NCBI GenBank assembly: GCA_018136815.1
Contig: CM030931.1
Location: 5,710,148 to 5,774,147 of the forward strand
Reading direction: 5' to 3'
Source: Isochrysis galbana
Taxonomy: Eukaryota > Haptophyta > Isochrysidales > Isochrysidaceae
DNA length: 64,000 nt
This document shows positions 43,302 through 54,678 of the stretch, in pieces. A program made the position numbers and the translations under genes. Below the pieces are notes generated by a model. It was given only the letters and a program-made list of their open reading frames with translations, made no database searches and was not told the DNA's origin. Position 1 is the first letter of the stretch, and every line of letters begins with the position of its first letter.

Positions 43302-45587
43302 TCACTTCCATCTCGAGTCGAGGTAGACGGGCACGCACATCCAGCAAAAAAATGTTTCTTTTAATGAGTAAACAAGTATGGCAATATACTCGCTGGAAGG
43401 TGAGAAGTGGGAGAGAACAAGCAACTTGACCATATTTGGGGTGCTGGATGCAAAAGGCCGTGCGGTGGTGGTGGTGACCACCTCCTCCAACTCATGGGTG
43501 CTTACCGGATCGTTGCTCGTTGCACATCAAGGACACCTTGAATGCGAGGCCATCGGGGCTACCCGTGAAGAAGACAACTTCGCAAAGCGTGCACTGCACA
43601 CTTCACTTGTACGGGCTCTCGCTGCTCCTTACCCTGGGTGTACAAGTGAGCCCCTTCCTCCAATACGATCACAAACGAAGTGGAGACGGTGAGCAGTGCG
43701 GACTGAAGCGCATGCACCCTGCCCACGCGTAGCGCGCGCTACGCCGGCGCCGGCGCGTGCTTTCTTCGAGCTGGGAACCCAGCCAAGCCCAGCATGCGCG
43801 CACACACCTTCATTCAGCCACCTCTTCAGGGAGCTCAGCACTGACGTGTGTAGCGGGCTGGGGAAAACGTCCCCAAACTCCCTGAAGCCCTCGTCCCGCA
43901 AGGTGAGCGTGAGGATGCCGTCGGTCTTGTTCGTCCACGCGTGCGCCTGGGTGTGCTTCTCGCCGTCCCTTGACTTGCCCTCCTTGAAGGTCATGAAGGC
44001 CTTCGGGCCCAGTCGATCACCTGTCACCTGCTTCAGCAGAGCGATCTTCCGCGGCTCGGTGCAAAAAAAAAACCTTTTAATATTCTCGCCACGCGCGCGG
44101 CTACGGGGTTGTCTATTGTAGCCACGCCCAGATCCCTTCCTCTCCTCTCACTCCCCGCCTTGCGGCAACTCCCCTCGTGCTCTACTTAGGGGCCCGGGTC
44201 GTGGGTGGGGCTGGGTCGGGCGGGGTGCATCGGCCCTCAGTGGTCTGTTCTCGCCTTCCTCCTGTGCCTCTGGGTGGCCGGTTTCTTGCTGCTGTGGTGT
44301 AGGTGTTGCGCCGTTGCTGGGGTGCCTCATGCTCGTGAGTTGTTCTTCTTCGTGGGTGGTTCTTTCAGGAATGGGGGGGGAGGGGAGGGTGTGCCTCGAC
44401 CTCAGGCGAGCCTTTCGGCGAGGCCGATCGCTTCCGCCACCAGGCCGAGGTCGTCGCTCATTCTTAGTTTACCTTTGTTGTCTTCTGTAAATATCGGGGC
44501 GCTGAGCTCCGCTGGCCTTTTTATTTTAGGTTTTCTACCCTGGGCCGCCGTGCGAGTGCGCATCGGGCGACAGGTTTTCGACGGAGTAAGGCCCCTCACC
44601 AGGGTGGTGAATCTTATGAGCGTGGATTCTAAAACCGGTATGTAGTGATATTCATATGATTCGAACTCTATTCTGTAGAAGTCTCTTAGTATATATCTCC
44701 AGGCTATGATGTAAAGGGTTTTCAGGCTGTCGGGGGTGGTCGCGTCTGGGTATGCGAATAGCCTATCCTTTGTTTTCTGCCCGTGTGACCTATTCGTTTT
44801 CGGAGTGTAGTTAGCGATCGCATCTATGGTGTCGAAGATTTTTCTTGTCGCGGGGCACCACGCTAGGTGGCATGAGTCCTCTTGATGTTGGTTGCACATT
44901 CTGCACTTGTTGGTTATGCTTGTCGCGAATCTGTTTTTGGTACCTATCCTCCTGTGGGTGATGTGTTTGAAGTGCGGGTGTTTGTCCGTGTGTCTTAACA
45001 GCGGCAGGGTGTACAGCCTGGCTATGTGTTTCCAGTTGTCTTTCGAGATGTCTAGGCGCTTCTCCCAAGCTATTTTGGCCGTTTGCGGGTTGTTTAGTCT
45101 TGTCGCCTTGAGCGCGGCTTTCGTTATGTCGGAAACCGTGATCGCGTCAAGTGCGATTTTTCATTTTTGTATGGCGTACTCGTCGGCCAGCGGATATTCC
45201 ATGTATTTTGGCCCTTTGTATCCGTTCTCCCATCGGGCCGGGGGGTGGTATCGTTGTGTTTCCTCGGCGTTCACTACGCCACCGGTGTCGGAGACCTCCC
45301 CGAGATAGTCGGTGTCTGTGTGGATCCATATGTTATTAAGTTTTTTGATGTATTTATTGTCCTCTGAGGCTCTAATCTCTTCACGTTTTGTTTCCCCCGT
45401 CTCTTGGCTGGAGTCTTTGCCCTCCTGGCAGGTCCTCTCACCGGGGTCGGGTAGTGGGCGTTCCGATGACTTGCCTAGTATTTGTCGCGCGTGGTCAACC
45501 ACGGCGTCCCATGAGTCTAGGAACTCTGTTTTTCCGCGGCTCGGTGCAATCCATGCGCCACTTCTTGTTCGCGTCGTCCGCCTCGGC
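43302..45587 (-). pseudogene. Cellular gene remnant disrupted by a LINE
   Basis: On the minus strand an exon starts after GTGAACGCAG at 45587 (AEADDANKKWRM...). It is cut at 45549, and continues at 44064 without loss of frame once the insert and one duplication are ignored (...CTEPRKIALLKQ, GPKAFMTFKEGKSRDGEKH, DGILTLTLRDEGFREFGDV). Further exon-like pieces are near 43633-43718 (LLTVSTSFVIVLEEGAHLYT) and 43530-43600 (VVFFTGSPDGLAFKVSLM), joined by GTAAGG/GTAAGC donors, with an uncertain last piece at 43302-43490. No family recognised. The insertion should inactivate the gene unless spliced out. Confidence 0.5.
44065..45531 (-). mobile_element. 5'-truncated LINE with 18-bp target duplication
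   Basis: Flanked by TTCCGCGGCTCGGTGCAA at 44047-44064 and 45532-45549. The minus-strand frame from 45531 to the stop at 44402 encodes the region after a reverse transcriptase. It includes WKHIARLYTLPLLRHTDK, then HFKHITHRRIGTKNRF and a zinc-knuckle-like CRMCNQHQEDSCHLAWC (zf-RVT type), then a C-terminal domain ending LGLVAEAIGLAERLA. One in-frame TGA lies at 45161-45163. The 3' end reads GGCGAGAATATTAAAAGG followed by a T-run. The catalytic reverse transcriptase part is absent through 5' truncation. Confidence 0.85.
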
Positions 45588-46665
45588 CTGCGTTCACGGC
45601 GTGCCGGGAGAGGGCGAGAGTGAGGTGATGATAGGTGAGGTTGGTGTGCGCGCGCGGGCTCGCGTGGCCCCAGTGCCGCCGCACCCCCACCCTTTCGCTC
45701 CTAGGGTAGCGGGCGCAAGCGCACCGCCATCGCTCGCGTAGAAGTAGAAGCAAAAAACTGGTAGTGAAACCCGCCAGAGTTGTTCCACGCGCCCACTGGG
45801 CGGAGTTAAACAAACATGGTTTCACCGAGGTTTCACTCCGCGTTTGAAGTCAAACGCGGAGTGAAACCTCGGTGAAATCGGAGTGAAACCCCTGCAAAAC
45901 CCCCCGTTTACTAATGTCATATTTTTGGCAACGAGGGGTACTAAGGTTATTACTGCAACAAGAAAACTCGTTCGCCGCCGCTGTCCGCCCTCTTCACAAG
46001 ACCGAATGTGGAACGGTCGAGGGGAGAGAGAGGGGGGGGAGAGAGGGGGGGGGGGGGGAGAAAGAGGGAGGGGGAGAGAGAGAGAAGGGAGGGAGAGAGA
46101 GAGAGGGAGGGAGGGAGAGAGAGGAAGAGGAAGAGGGAGAGAGAGAGAGGGAGGGAGGGAGAGAGAGGGAGGGAGGGAGGGAGGGGGGTTGGAGAGGGAG
46201 AAGCTGACGTCCGCCTCGCTCCCCGTTGCCCTCAGTTCCGTATCCGTCGTTTCACATCTCTATCTTCCGCTCCGCTTCTTCTTCTCTCTTTCTCGTCGGT
46301 TGGAACGGCCGGGAGAGAGCTACAATGGAGAGAAGCGGAGAAGAGGAGAGGGGGAGGACAGATGATGCCCCTCCCAAGACATATAAAAGATGAGGAGGAG
46401 AGCGAGAAGAGAGGATGTTTTGGATGTTCTCTTCCACCTGCGTGCGGCCAGTTCCATGAAGTGAGGAGACTCGAAAAAACATAATAATTCCCAAAGTTAC
46501 AGGAAGTTTGGCGATGCGCGAGACGCACCGCGATTGGCTTCTCAGTCTCTTCTAAATTCATGAATTCATTCTGCTTATGGTTTGCCTGACGGCCCCCGAG
46601 GTGAGAGACCAAGAGACCAGGAGAGAGCGAGAGAGAGGGGGGAGGAGGGGGGGTAGCAGAGAGAG
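45588..46665. other. Intergenic with long hairpin and GA tract
   Basis: Holds the hairpin 45820-45877 and a GGGA/GA tract at 46020-46200. The remaining sequence to 46665 has no protein-like frame. Confidence 0.6.
45820..45877. repeat. Perfect hairpin, 27-bp arms with 4-nt loop
   Basis: TTTCACCGAGGTTTCACTCC plus GCGTTTG (45820-45846) is exactly complementary to 45851-45877, loop AAGT. A GAGTGAAACC repeat follows at 45881. Confidence 0.95.
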
Positions 46666-47214
<549 letters not shown>

Positions 47215-47288
47215 GCACGCTCGGGGCGCTGCCCTCCCGCCCCTTTTCCCCTCCCCCTTCCCCCTCCCCCACTCCCTGCCTCGACGCG

Positions 47289-50200
47289 ATGGGCTGCGGC
47301 TTATCTCAAGTGGTCAAGCCGCTGGATCCGATCGCGCTCCACGCGCCCGAGCCAACGCAGAGGGGCGGAGCAGAGGGCCAGAAGGGAGGCAAGGCGTGGG
47401 AGAGAACCAAGTTTGCCGCAAACTCTCAGTGGACTGCCCACTCTACCAACGCGGTGGCGAAGCACGCGATGGCGCAGGGGTTGCCCGAGCCGCCCGAGTC
47501 CTTCTTCGTCGCGCAGGAGCGGCTCGTGCAGTTCTTCTATAATCAGGGCGAGCAGAAGATCTTTGCGCCGAATGAGGTGCGAGCCCCAGCAGGGGTGGGG
47601 AGAGAGAAGTGGGTCGAGAGAGAAGGGGGGAGGCGAGGAAGAGAGAAGGAAAGAGGGGAGGGAGAGGGAAAGAGGGGGGCGAGGGGGGGCGGGGGGGCGG
47701 GGGGGCAAGGGCTGGTGAGGGAGACGGTGAGGGAGCTGAGGTGGAGAGCGAGGGAGGCGACGGAGGGATAGGCAGGGAGGGAGCGAAGGGACAAAGAGGG
47801 GGAAAGGCATGAGCGAGATTCAGGGCGAGAGCTGCGAGAGGTTAAGAGATTTGGGAGCGACGGAGAGGGCGGCAGGCGCATTTTTTGAAGAATAGAGAAG
47901 CAGAGGCAGCGATTGGAAAAGAGGTATTGGGAGAGCGTGGGGGGCGAGAGAGGGGCAGGTGGAGACGGGGCCTGTAGGCGATGGCAAATGCGGCACAGCC
48001 TCACATGCTGCCCTCCCACGGCTTGCGCAGCTGGTGATGGAGGCAGGCACTGAGATCAGCTCCATATTTCTGATTGAGGAGGGCTCCGTCGCGATGCAGA
48101 AGGATGTCAAGGTAGGCGTCGCCGCTCCACATCTACCCCTCCACACACACCCGCCCGCTCACACATGCTCGCTGGCCGCCTCGCCCAATAGGTGAAGCGC
48201 CGTACAATGACTAGCACGCGTGGCCACCGTTTCGCTAAGTCGGAGGGCCTAGCGCACTCCGAGATCATGGCGGCCAAGATGGCCGACAAGAATCACTACA
48301 AGGGCGTCAGCGACGACGATGAGGGTGACGAAAACGCAGGCAACGGCGGCACGCCCAAGTATGGCGGCGGCACGCCGCGCGCACCTGGGTGGAAACCGCC
48401 CGACGGCATCGAGCGCAAAGTGCAGATCGAGGTGCCTCCGCCGTCCGCTGACCGCGACAAGGACCCCTCGGAGGCGGTGGTTGACACTGTCCAGCTGACA
48501 ATGCTTGAGGAGGAGGAGCTCGTTGGCGAGGTGGCCTTCATGGAAGGCTCAGTGCTCGAGGAGCGCTTCGTCGCAGGAGGCGAGGGCTGCGCGATGCGCG
48601 TTGTCCCAAAGGAGGCCTTCCTTGCCGAGCTGCGGCAGGACCCCCAGTTTGCAGGCAACGTATTCAAGAACCTGGCACTCACGCTCTGTGTCAAGTGCGA
48701 GGAGATCAACTGGCGGCTTGAGGAGATGGCGACGGAAGCGTCCTCGATGGCATGGCGCGCCTCGTGGCATATCGACGCGCGCTCGACGCACAAGCAGCAG
48801 TATGCCGTCTCCGCCTCCGAGGCCAAGAAGTTGCGCCAACTCTTTGAGATCCCCGACGATGAGGACCTGAACCACTCGACGACCGCCACTTTCGGCTACA
48901 ACTCCGTCCGCGTGCATGGCCACTTTCTTGCCTTCGCGCGCCACCTCTGCTTCTACTCGCGCGTCTTTGGCATGCAGGTGCGAAAGTGCGTGCCTACCGA
49001 GAACCTCGTTTCGGTGCTGCGTGACACTCCCGGCACCAAGGGGATGGAGAACGCGATCGAAATCGCCTCGCTCGACGAGACTATCATCCTCTCGAGCATC
49101 CCCGATATCGATGAGACGTGCGAGGTCGTCAACGAGATCCTCGCCATCGCCAAGCGCGTGGCGCGCGGCTCTAGCATACAGCGGCTCGAGCTCATGCAGG
49201 TGCAGTCAATGACGCCCGAGGGTTCGATGCAGAGCCCCTCTTCGCACGCGCCCTCTGTCAAGGTGGCCTCGCACCGCTCCGACGCATTTGCGCAAGACTT
49301 TACGCTGCAACCGGAGGAGTGGCTTGCCTTTCTACGTGACCACGCTGAGCTCCAGATGTACAATGTGCGCGCGCGCCTCACCTCGTCGCATGCGCCGGCC
49401 CCCTCCCCGGACGTGGGCCGGCTGTGGACCCCTTCACTTAACCCCCACCCCCCCACCCCCGGCCCACCCTTGGCCCGCAGGCCAACGACGTCATCATCGA
49501 GCAGGGCAGCGAAGCCGAGTCGCTCTACTTCATCTCCTCAGGCTCCGTGCGTATCGAGAAGACCACCTCGCTTGGCGACGGCACTGTTGTCATCTCGCGG
49601 CTGCCCGAGCAGTCAGTGTTCGGTGAATTCTTCTTCCTGATGGGCGTGCGCGTCTTCTCTCTCACATCACTCATCTGCGACGAGAACCAGACAGAGATTT
49701 TCGTGATCAAGCCGTCGAGTGTGGCCGAAGCGGCCAAGACCAAGCCCGAATTGCCCGCGCAGCTCTACAAGTACCTGGCCGTCTCGATGGCCCGAAAGTA
49801 CCGCGTTCTAGCCGCGACTGCTGGCTACGGGTTGCAGCGCTCGGACGCGGGCATCGACCCGGTCGACGTTGACGAGGTCTTCGGCAACCCAGTTTTCCTC
49901 TCCTTCTACTCTCGTTACCTGCGGCAGGAGCGGCCTGAGAAGTTGCCTTGGTTCCAGGCGTACAACGAGATCGAGGAGTTCCGCGTGATGCCCATCGGCC
50001 CCGAGGCGACCGCGCGTGCACGCGCACTATACGCCAAGTATGTGGCACCAGGCTCGCCCGACTCGCTGGAGTTCCTCTCGCACGAGAACCGCGTGATCGC
50101 CGCCGAGGCGATGGAGGCACTTGCCGAGGAGCAGGGTGACGTCCACGTCGACCCCGACGTGCTCAATATGACCGCGGAGGAAATCAAAGAGGAGCTGCGG

Positions 50201-51388
50201 TTACACACATACGACAAGTTCGTCGCCTCCTCATACTTCGCCGGCATCCATGAACTCAAGTGCCGAGAGAAGGAGGTGCCCACAGCCGACCACTTCTATT
50301 TCCTGCAGCAGCTGGGCGTCGGCTCCTTCGGCGAGGTGTACGCAGTGCGCAAGAAGGATTCGCAGCGGCGGTACGCGATGAAGGTCATGGCAAAAGCATC
50401 GCAAGCGCAGATGTCGAAGCGGTGGGCGATGTATATCCGGATCGAATGCGACGTAATGGCCTCGCTTTTCCACCCGTCGCTCGTCAACCTGAACTACTGC
50501 TTTCAGACGCCCGAGGCAGTCTTCATGGTGCTCGACTTAGTGGTCGGGGGCGACCTCGAGGGCTTTCAGGCTAACTTCGTCAAGGGACCCCCTACGCTGC
50601 AGATGATCAACTTCATGGCTGCCGAGCTGGTCTCGGGCTTTGAGTACATGCACTCGCAGTCGGTCATACACCGCGACATGAAGCCGCCAAATGTACTCAT
50701 CGGCTCCGACGGCCACTTGCGCATCGCCGACTTTGGGCTCTCGCTCAAGCTCAAGCCGGGCGAGCTGCTCTTCGACCGGACGGGTACCAAGCCGTACATG
50801 TCACCCGAGCTGCATATGGCGTCGCGGTCGGCGCGGCGCGGCTATAGCTTCCCAGCCGATTGGTATGCGCTGGGCGTCACACTGTACGAGATCTGCAACG
50901 GCGGCCTCGATCTGCCACCCAACGTACAGCACACGCTTCACGGGCTCAAACAGCACCGGCGCGCACTCCCCGCCTCTTTCCAGTTCAAAGACCTGCGCAT
51001 GGAGGACTTCACGGGCAATATGGCGAGCCTCGACAATGGCTCGAAGAGCTTTTTGTGTGACCTGCTCAAGGCGGACCCGGCCCAGCGGCCCGACTCGCGG
51101 GGCATCAAGAAGCACAAGTTCTTCGCGACAGTCAATTGGGCCGCGCTTGACGCGCGGCTCGTCAAGGTGCCTTGGACGCCCGAGCAGATGGCCGTCCTCG
51201 CCGCCAAAGAGTTAGACGAGAACGTGGCCATGCGAAAGACTGCGAAAGACACCCTGCAGCATGTTTACGAGATGGAGAAGCTAGAGCCGGTCTCAAAGTT
51301 CGACTTCGTGTCGCCACGAGCGGTGATGGAGGAGTACTTGGAGAACATCTACCAACTGCGCTCCGGCGATGACCGCAACATCATCTGA
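47289..51388 (+). CDS. cNMP-binding / GRAM / RGS / AGC-type protein kinase
   Basis: Exons 47289-47576, 48031-48111, 48192-49364 and 49481-51388 all join in phase 0 (96 + 27 + 391 + 635 codons, 1149 aa). MGCGLS is an N-myristoylation signal. Residues about 80-290 look like a cNMP-binding domain (KIFAPNE, IFLIEEGSV, then LVGEVAFMEG) split by an acidic, Gly-rich insert of about 90 aa. 333-440 looks like a GRAM domain (LRQLFEIPDDEDL, HLCFYSRVFG, VVNEIL). 484-625 is a second cNMP-like domain (SLYFISSGSVRI, SVFGEFFFL). 642-765 is RGS-like (PVFLSFYSRYLRQER, LPWFQAYNEIEEF, YDKFVASSYF). The kinase is 786-1058 with GVGSFGEV, AMKV, HRDMKPPN (D about 913), DFG (about 931) and GTKPYMSPEL. RGS directly before an AGC kinase is the GRK layout. 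The canonical cNMP-site arginine is not evident in either domain, so the ligand is uncertain. Confidence 0.88.
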
Positions 51389-52210
51389 ACGCCCCCCCCC
51401 CCCCCCCTCCCCCCTCGCGGAAGTTCCGCGCGTTGATTATTTGTTCGAGGAGGCATGCCCCATGTTGTTGACCGTGGACTGATCGTGTCTCGCCGCGCTC
51501 GGGGCCAGTTACCCTCAACCCGCTTAGTCCAGACAGGCGGACCAAGGTCGTGGCTCCTCAGCCCGCGGCGGCGACTAATGTGGATCCACTGAATGCGCGT
51601 GGCTCGCGCACGTGCTCTAGCCATTTGCAGGTCGCCATCACCGGCCGCCGTGACCGCTCGCCGCCAGTCGTGCTGTGAGCATGCCACTTCGTGGGGCCCC
51701 TCCGCCGCAATTGTATCGCAGGTACACATCGGCTGTTGTGTACCTACGGTGTCGTAGGTACACGGTGAGAATAGCTCTACGGTGAGATCTGAATAGTTCG
51801 AAGAGCCTCTGATCTCACCGTGTCGCGCAGTGTGTGGCGCGCGTATTTTGTCCTTGGCCGTCGGATGATTTTCATTTCGGACGGGGCGAGGCGTCGAGGG
51901 AAGTCCACAGTCGCCACCGAGATCCTAGACAAGGCGGCTGACCGTGGCGGCGATGTCGAATGTTGAGTGTTGGACTTTGTGGACATGGTCACTACCTAAA
52001 GGGACCTCGGCACCCTCGCATGTCGTGTTGCTTACTTGCTCTTGATGGCATGCGCTTCCTTGCTGCCTACATTTGCCTGTGCTGTTGCTGTGCGTGCTTT
52101 ATGTAGTCGACGGTTGCGGCTGTGCTTATGCCGCTTGCCGCAAGTGCCGTTACCGTTGCAACCATTAGTAGTAGTACGGCAAGGATGACTATCTTTTGTT
52201 TAAATGGTGG
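51389..52210. other. Intergenic, 3' of the kinase gene
   Basis: C-run just after the stop, then unique sequence with no protein-like frame. TCTCACCGT-type short inverted repeats lie around 51765-51825. Confidence 0.5.
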
Positions 52211-52915
52211 TCAACTAACTTTATAGTTGGTTGCCATGGAGCGCGCCGCCGCTCCCCACCTCTCCTTCGGGCCCGCCGTCGAGGGCCCGCGCACCCCAGC
52301 ACGTCCTCTCCTCGAGTCCACGCTGGGGGAAAACCCCTTTCTGGTAAAACGACGCAGGGAAAGGGGGGGGCACTCGTGAATGGGAGCCCAGAAGCGCTAA
52401 TCTCTCTCGCCGAGGCGAGTGGCCGCGGCGAGCCGCGGCCCTTCTCTCCTGGTTCTGATGCTCCCGTCTTCTCTTACCCAAACGGGGCGCAGAAGGCCCA
52501 CGTAAACGCCGGAGGGGAGAGCTGCCACTCCCCCCTCCCCTCTTCTCCTCCCACAGGCCCGGAGTCCTCGTCGGTGGTGGTGGTGGTGGCCTCATCGGTC
52601 GGGGAAAGGGCCTCCTCCTCGGCATCAGGAACGCGAACAGGATCCGCCTCCTCCGCCGCGCCCTTGGAGCAGGAAGAGGAACGAGTCGTGCGAGCAGCGC
52701 TTGCGCTCGGCGTCCAGTCGACAGGTGGCTGTGTCGAGCGAGTCGAACGAAACCAGCGAGCAGGAGCACGAGAGGAGAGGACGGAGGACCGTACCGATGC
52801 GCGCCGAGTCGTCACCATCGTGAGGAAGACGAGGGCGAGGAGAGAGCTGGAGGGTGAGCGAGGAGGGAGGAGGGAGGCAGGCAGTAGGAGCCGTCTCTCT
52901 CTGGTAGGTCGATGA
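52211..52915 (+). mobile_element. MERA-type retroelement 5' fragment
   Basis: Leader AACTAACTTTATAGTTGG, then ATG and MERAAAPHLSFG. The LLESTL and NPFLVK-type sequence is shared with 54976-55305 on the minus strand. The block around 52398-52530 (GAGTGGCCGCGGCGAGCCGC, TACCCAAACGGGGCG) recurs at 22690-22800 and, inverted, at 54970-55060. Confidence 0.55.
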
Positions 52916-53119
52916 GAGGGGGAGGAGGGGACCCGGGGGAGGGGGCCCCGGGGGAGCGGAGAGACCCCAAGACCTCGATTGTTTACGTTAGTGTTTTCGC
53001 AATATACGGTAATATTTTCCCCGGTCCCAGGGGTGCCCCCGCGGTTCCCGACCGCCTCTGCGTCCAGAGTCCCCCCGCGGAAAGAGTGAACGCACGGCGT
53101 GCACCTTCCTGGAAGTTGC

Positions 53120-53408
53120 TATGCGCACGCACGGCGCCCCGCGGGGGGGGGGGAGCCGATGTGCATACGCACGGCGTGCACAATGATTGCAAGCAATCAC
53201 ACGTGCTGCGCAAACGAAACGTCTCGTATATGGCTACTTTACGTTAATGTGGGCCTTAGGGAAAAAAGTTTCTATGCGCACGCACGGCGCCCTCGCGAGG
53301 GGGAAGTCGATGCGCATACGCACGGCGTGCTCAATGATTGCAAGTAATCACATGTGCTGCGTAAACGAAACATCTCGTATACGGCGACTTTATGTTAAAA
53401 AAAGTTTC
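53120..53408. repeat. Two-copy tandem repeat, 153 and 136 bp
   Basis: Each unit starts TATGCGCACGCACGGCGCCC, contains AATGATTGCAAG.AATCACA and ends AAAAAAGTTTC. A single start segment also occurs near 23895. Confidence 0.8.
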
Positions 53409-53452
53409 TATGCACAGCTTTGTTTTGTACCACTATTGTTCATAACTAAAAA

Positions 53453-54060
53453 GAAAACAGATTGTGGTCCTCTTTTGACGGAACGCGACTTAGGGGGGGG
53501 CAGGGGGAGGAGGGGTTGGTCAGAGCGAGAAGCAGGCCAACGCGGGCTAGGGCGTGCGATCTGTGCCCGACTCTCAGGGAGAGTCTGGGAAGGCTGGGTG
53601 AGTCCCTCCCCCCTACATGCTACATGCCAAGAGGCATCGCAAGGGGGTGGATGGTTCTCGCCCCCCATGAGGGGAGTCGAGAGAAAAAAAATCTTCTTAA
53701 AATTCCCCGCTACGTGTGCGGCATGAGGCAGTGTGCTAGTGTACCTCCCTGCTACCCGACCTTAACCCCTAACAAGCCCCTCCCCCTTTCCCAGTTCCCT
53801 CATTTTCGGAGAAGCTGGTTCCGGGGAGGCCGCGCGCGCTGCTTCGGCCAGGAGTTGGAGAGAAGGGGGCGGGAGACTGTGGTTCGTCCTTTGTTCCGGT
53901 GTTGGCTCGGGTTATCCTCCCTTAGATATCTTAGGCTCCTTTTTAATAACCGCTGCGATTCCGACTAAAAGGTTTAGCTACTTTAGGTGATGTGTTATGT
54001 GTTGTAGGTCCAGACCTCTTGCCGCTTGCAAGAGGTCCTCCGACGTTCCTATGTTGAAAT
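53453..54060 (-). mobile_element. LINE 3' end remnant
   Basis: Minus strand: SEDLLQAARGLDLQ near 54040 resembles the SDDLGLVAEAIGLAERL end of the LINE at 44402. After about 350 bp of 3' region the sequence ends GCGGGGAATTTTAAGAAG followed by T's (53690). 53453-53690 beyond it is a diverged SINE-like 5' half. Confidence 0.45.
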
Positions 54061-54620
54061 ATGAGGGGAGTCGAGAGAGTGGGGGTGGGGGCGCGAGGCC
54101 CCTCTCCATGGCGACCAATCATAAGATTAGTCCCAGCGAGGGAGAGGCAGGGGAGGCCAGGGTCCAGCCCCAGCCTCCTCTGTCCCTTGAGCTGGCCCTA
54201 CCTAGGAGCCTCCAGGGGTCGCCAGGGGCAGCTGCAGGCCTGTCGCAGGCGCGCCATCGCGCGTGCCTGCAGGAGAGGGGAGAGGGGAGAGGGGAGAGGG
54301 GAGAGAGCGCGTGGAGAAGGGGGTGGGCGGAGCGAGAGCTCCGCTCACCGAAAAATAGGTATAGGTAAGTCCCGCACCTGTTTATTTACAGGATAAGGAT
54401 GAGTCGGGTCTGAGGCCACCGCCAGCCCGGTAGGCATAGGAGGAAGGGGGGAATGGATCACCGGGAGGGGGAGGGGGGGGCGCAGGCCACCGGACCATAT
54501 CTAAGCCCTTCACCCCGATCCCCCTAGTAGTGCACGGGGGGAGCCGCCTGATGGCGGGGGGAGAAGGGCCGGGGGAGTGGGGGTGTAGCTAAAGTATGCT
54601 ACATGTAGGTAGTAGTGGTT
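54061..54620 (+). mobile_element. SINE-like element copy 4, 5'-truncated or diverged
   Basis: From GCGAGGGAGAGGCAGGGGAG (54137) to the GGGGGAGTGGGGGTGTAG block (54590) it follows the second half of the element at 1741, including the GTAAGTCCCGCACCTG and ACCATATCTAAGCCC segments. Small duplications and indels separate it from copies 1 and 2. Confidence 0.7.
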
Positions 54621-54678
54621 CCATTCGCCATTCGCCGCGAGTGCGATAAGAATATTATGAAGTTTTTTTTTACATGTG

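Noticed and set aside
43378-43692. Plus ORF starting MAIYSLEGEKWERTS
   Set aside because: Antisense to exon-like pieces of the disrupted minus-strand gene, whose splice sites and frame fit better; kept only as an alternative.
48296-48889. 197-codon minus ORF inside the kinase gene
   Set aside because: Ser-rich antisense shadow of exon 3.
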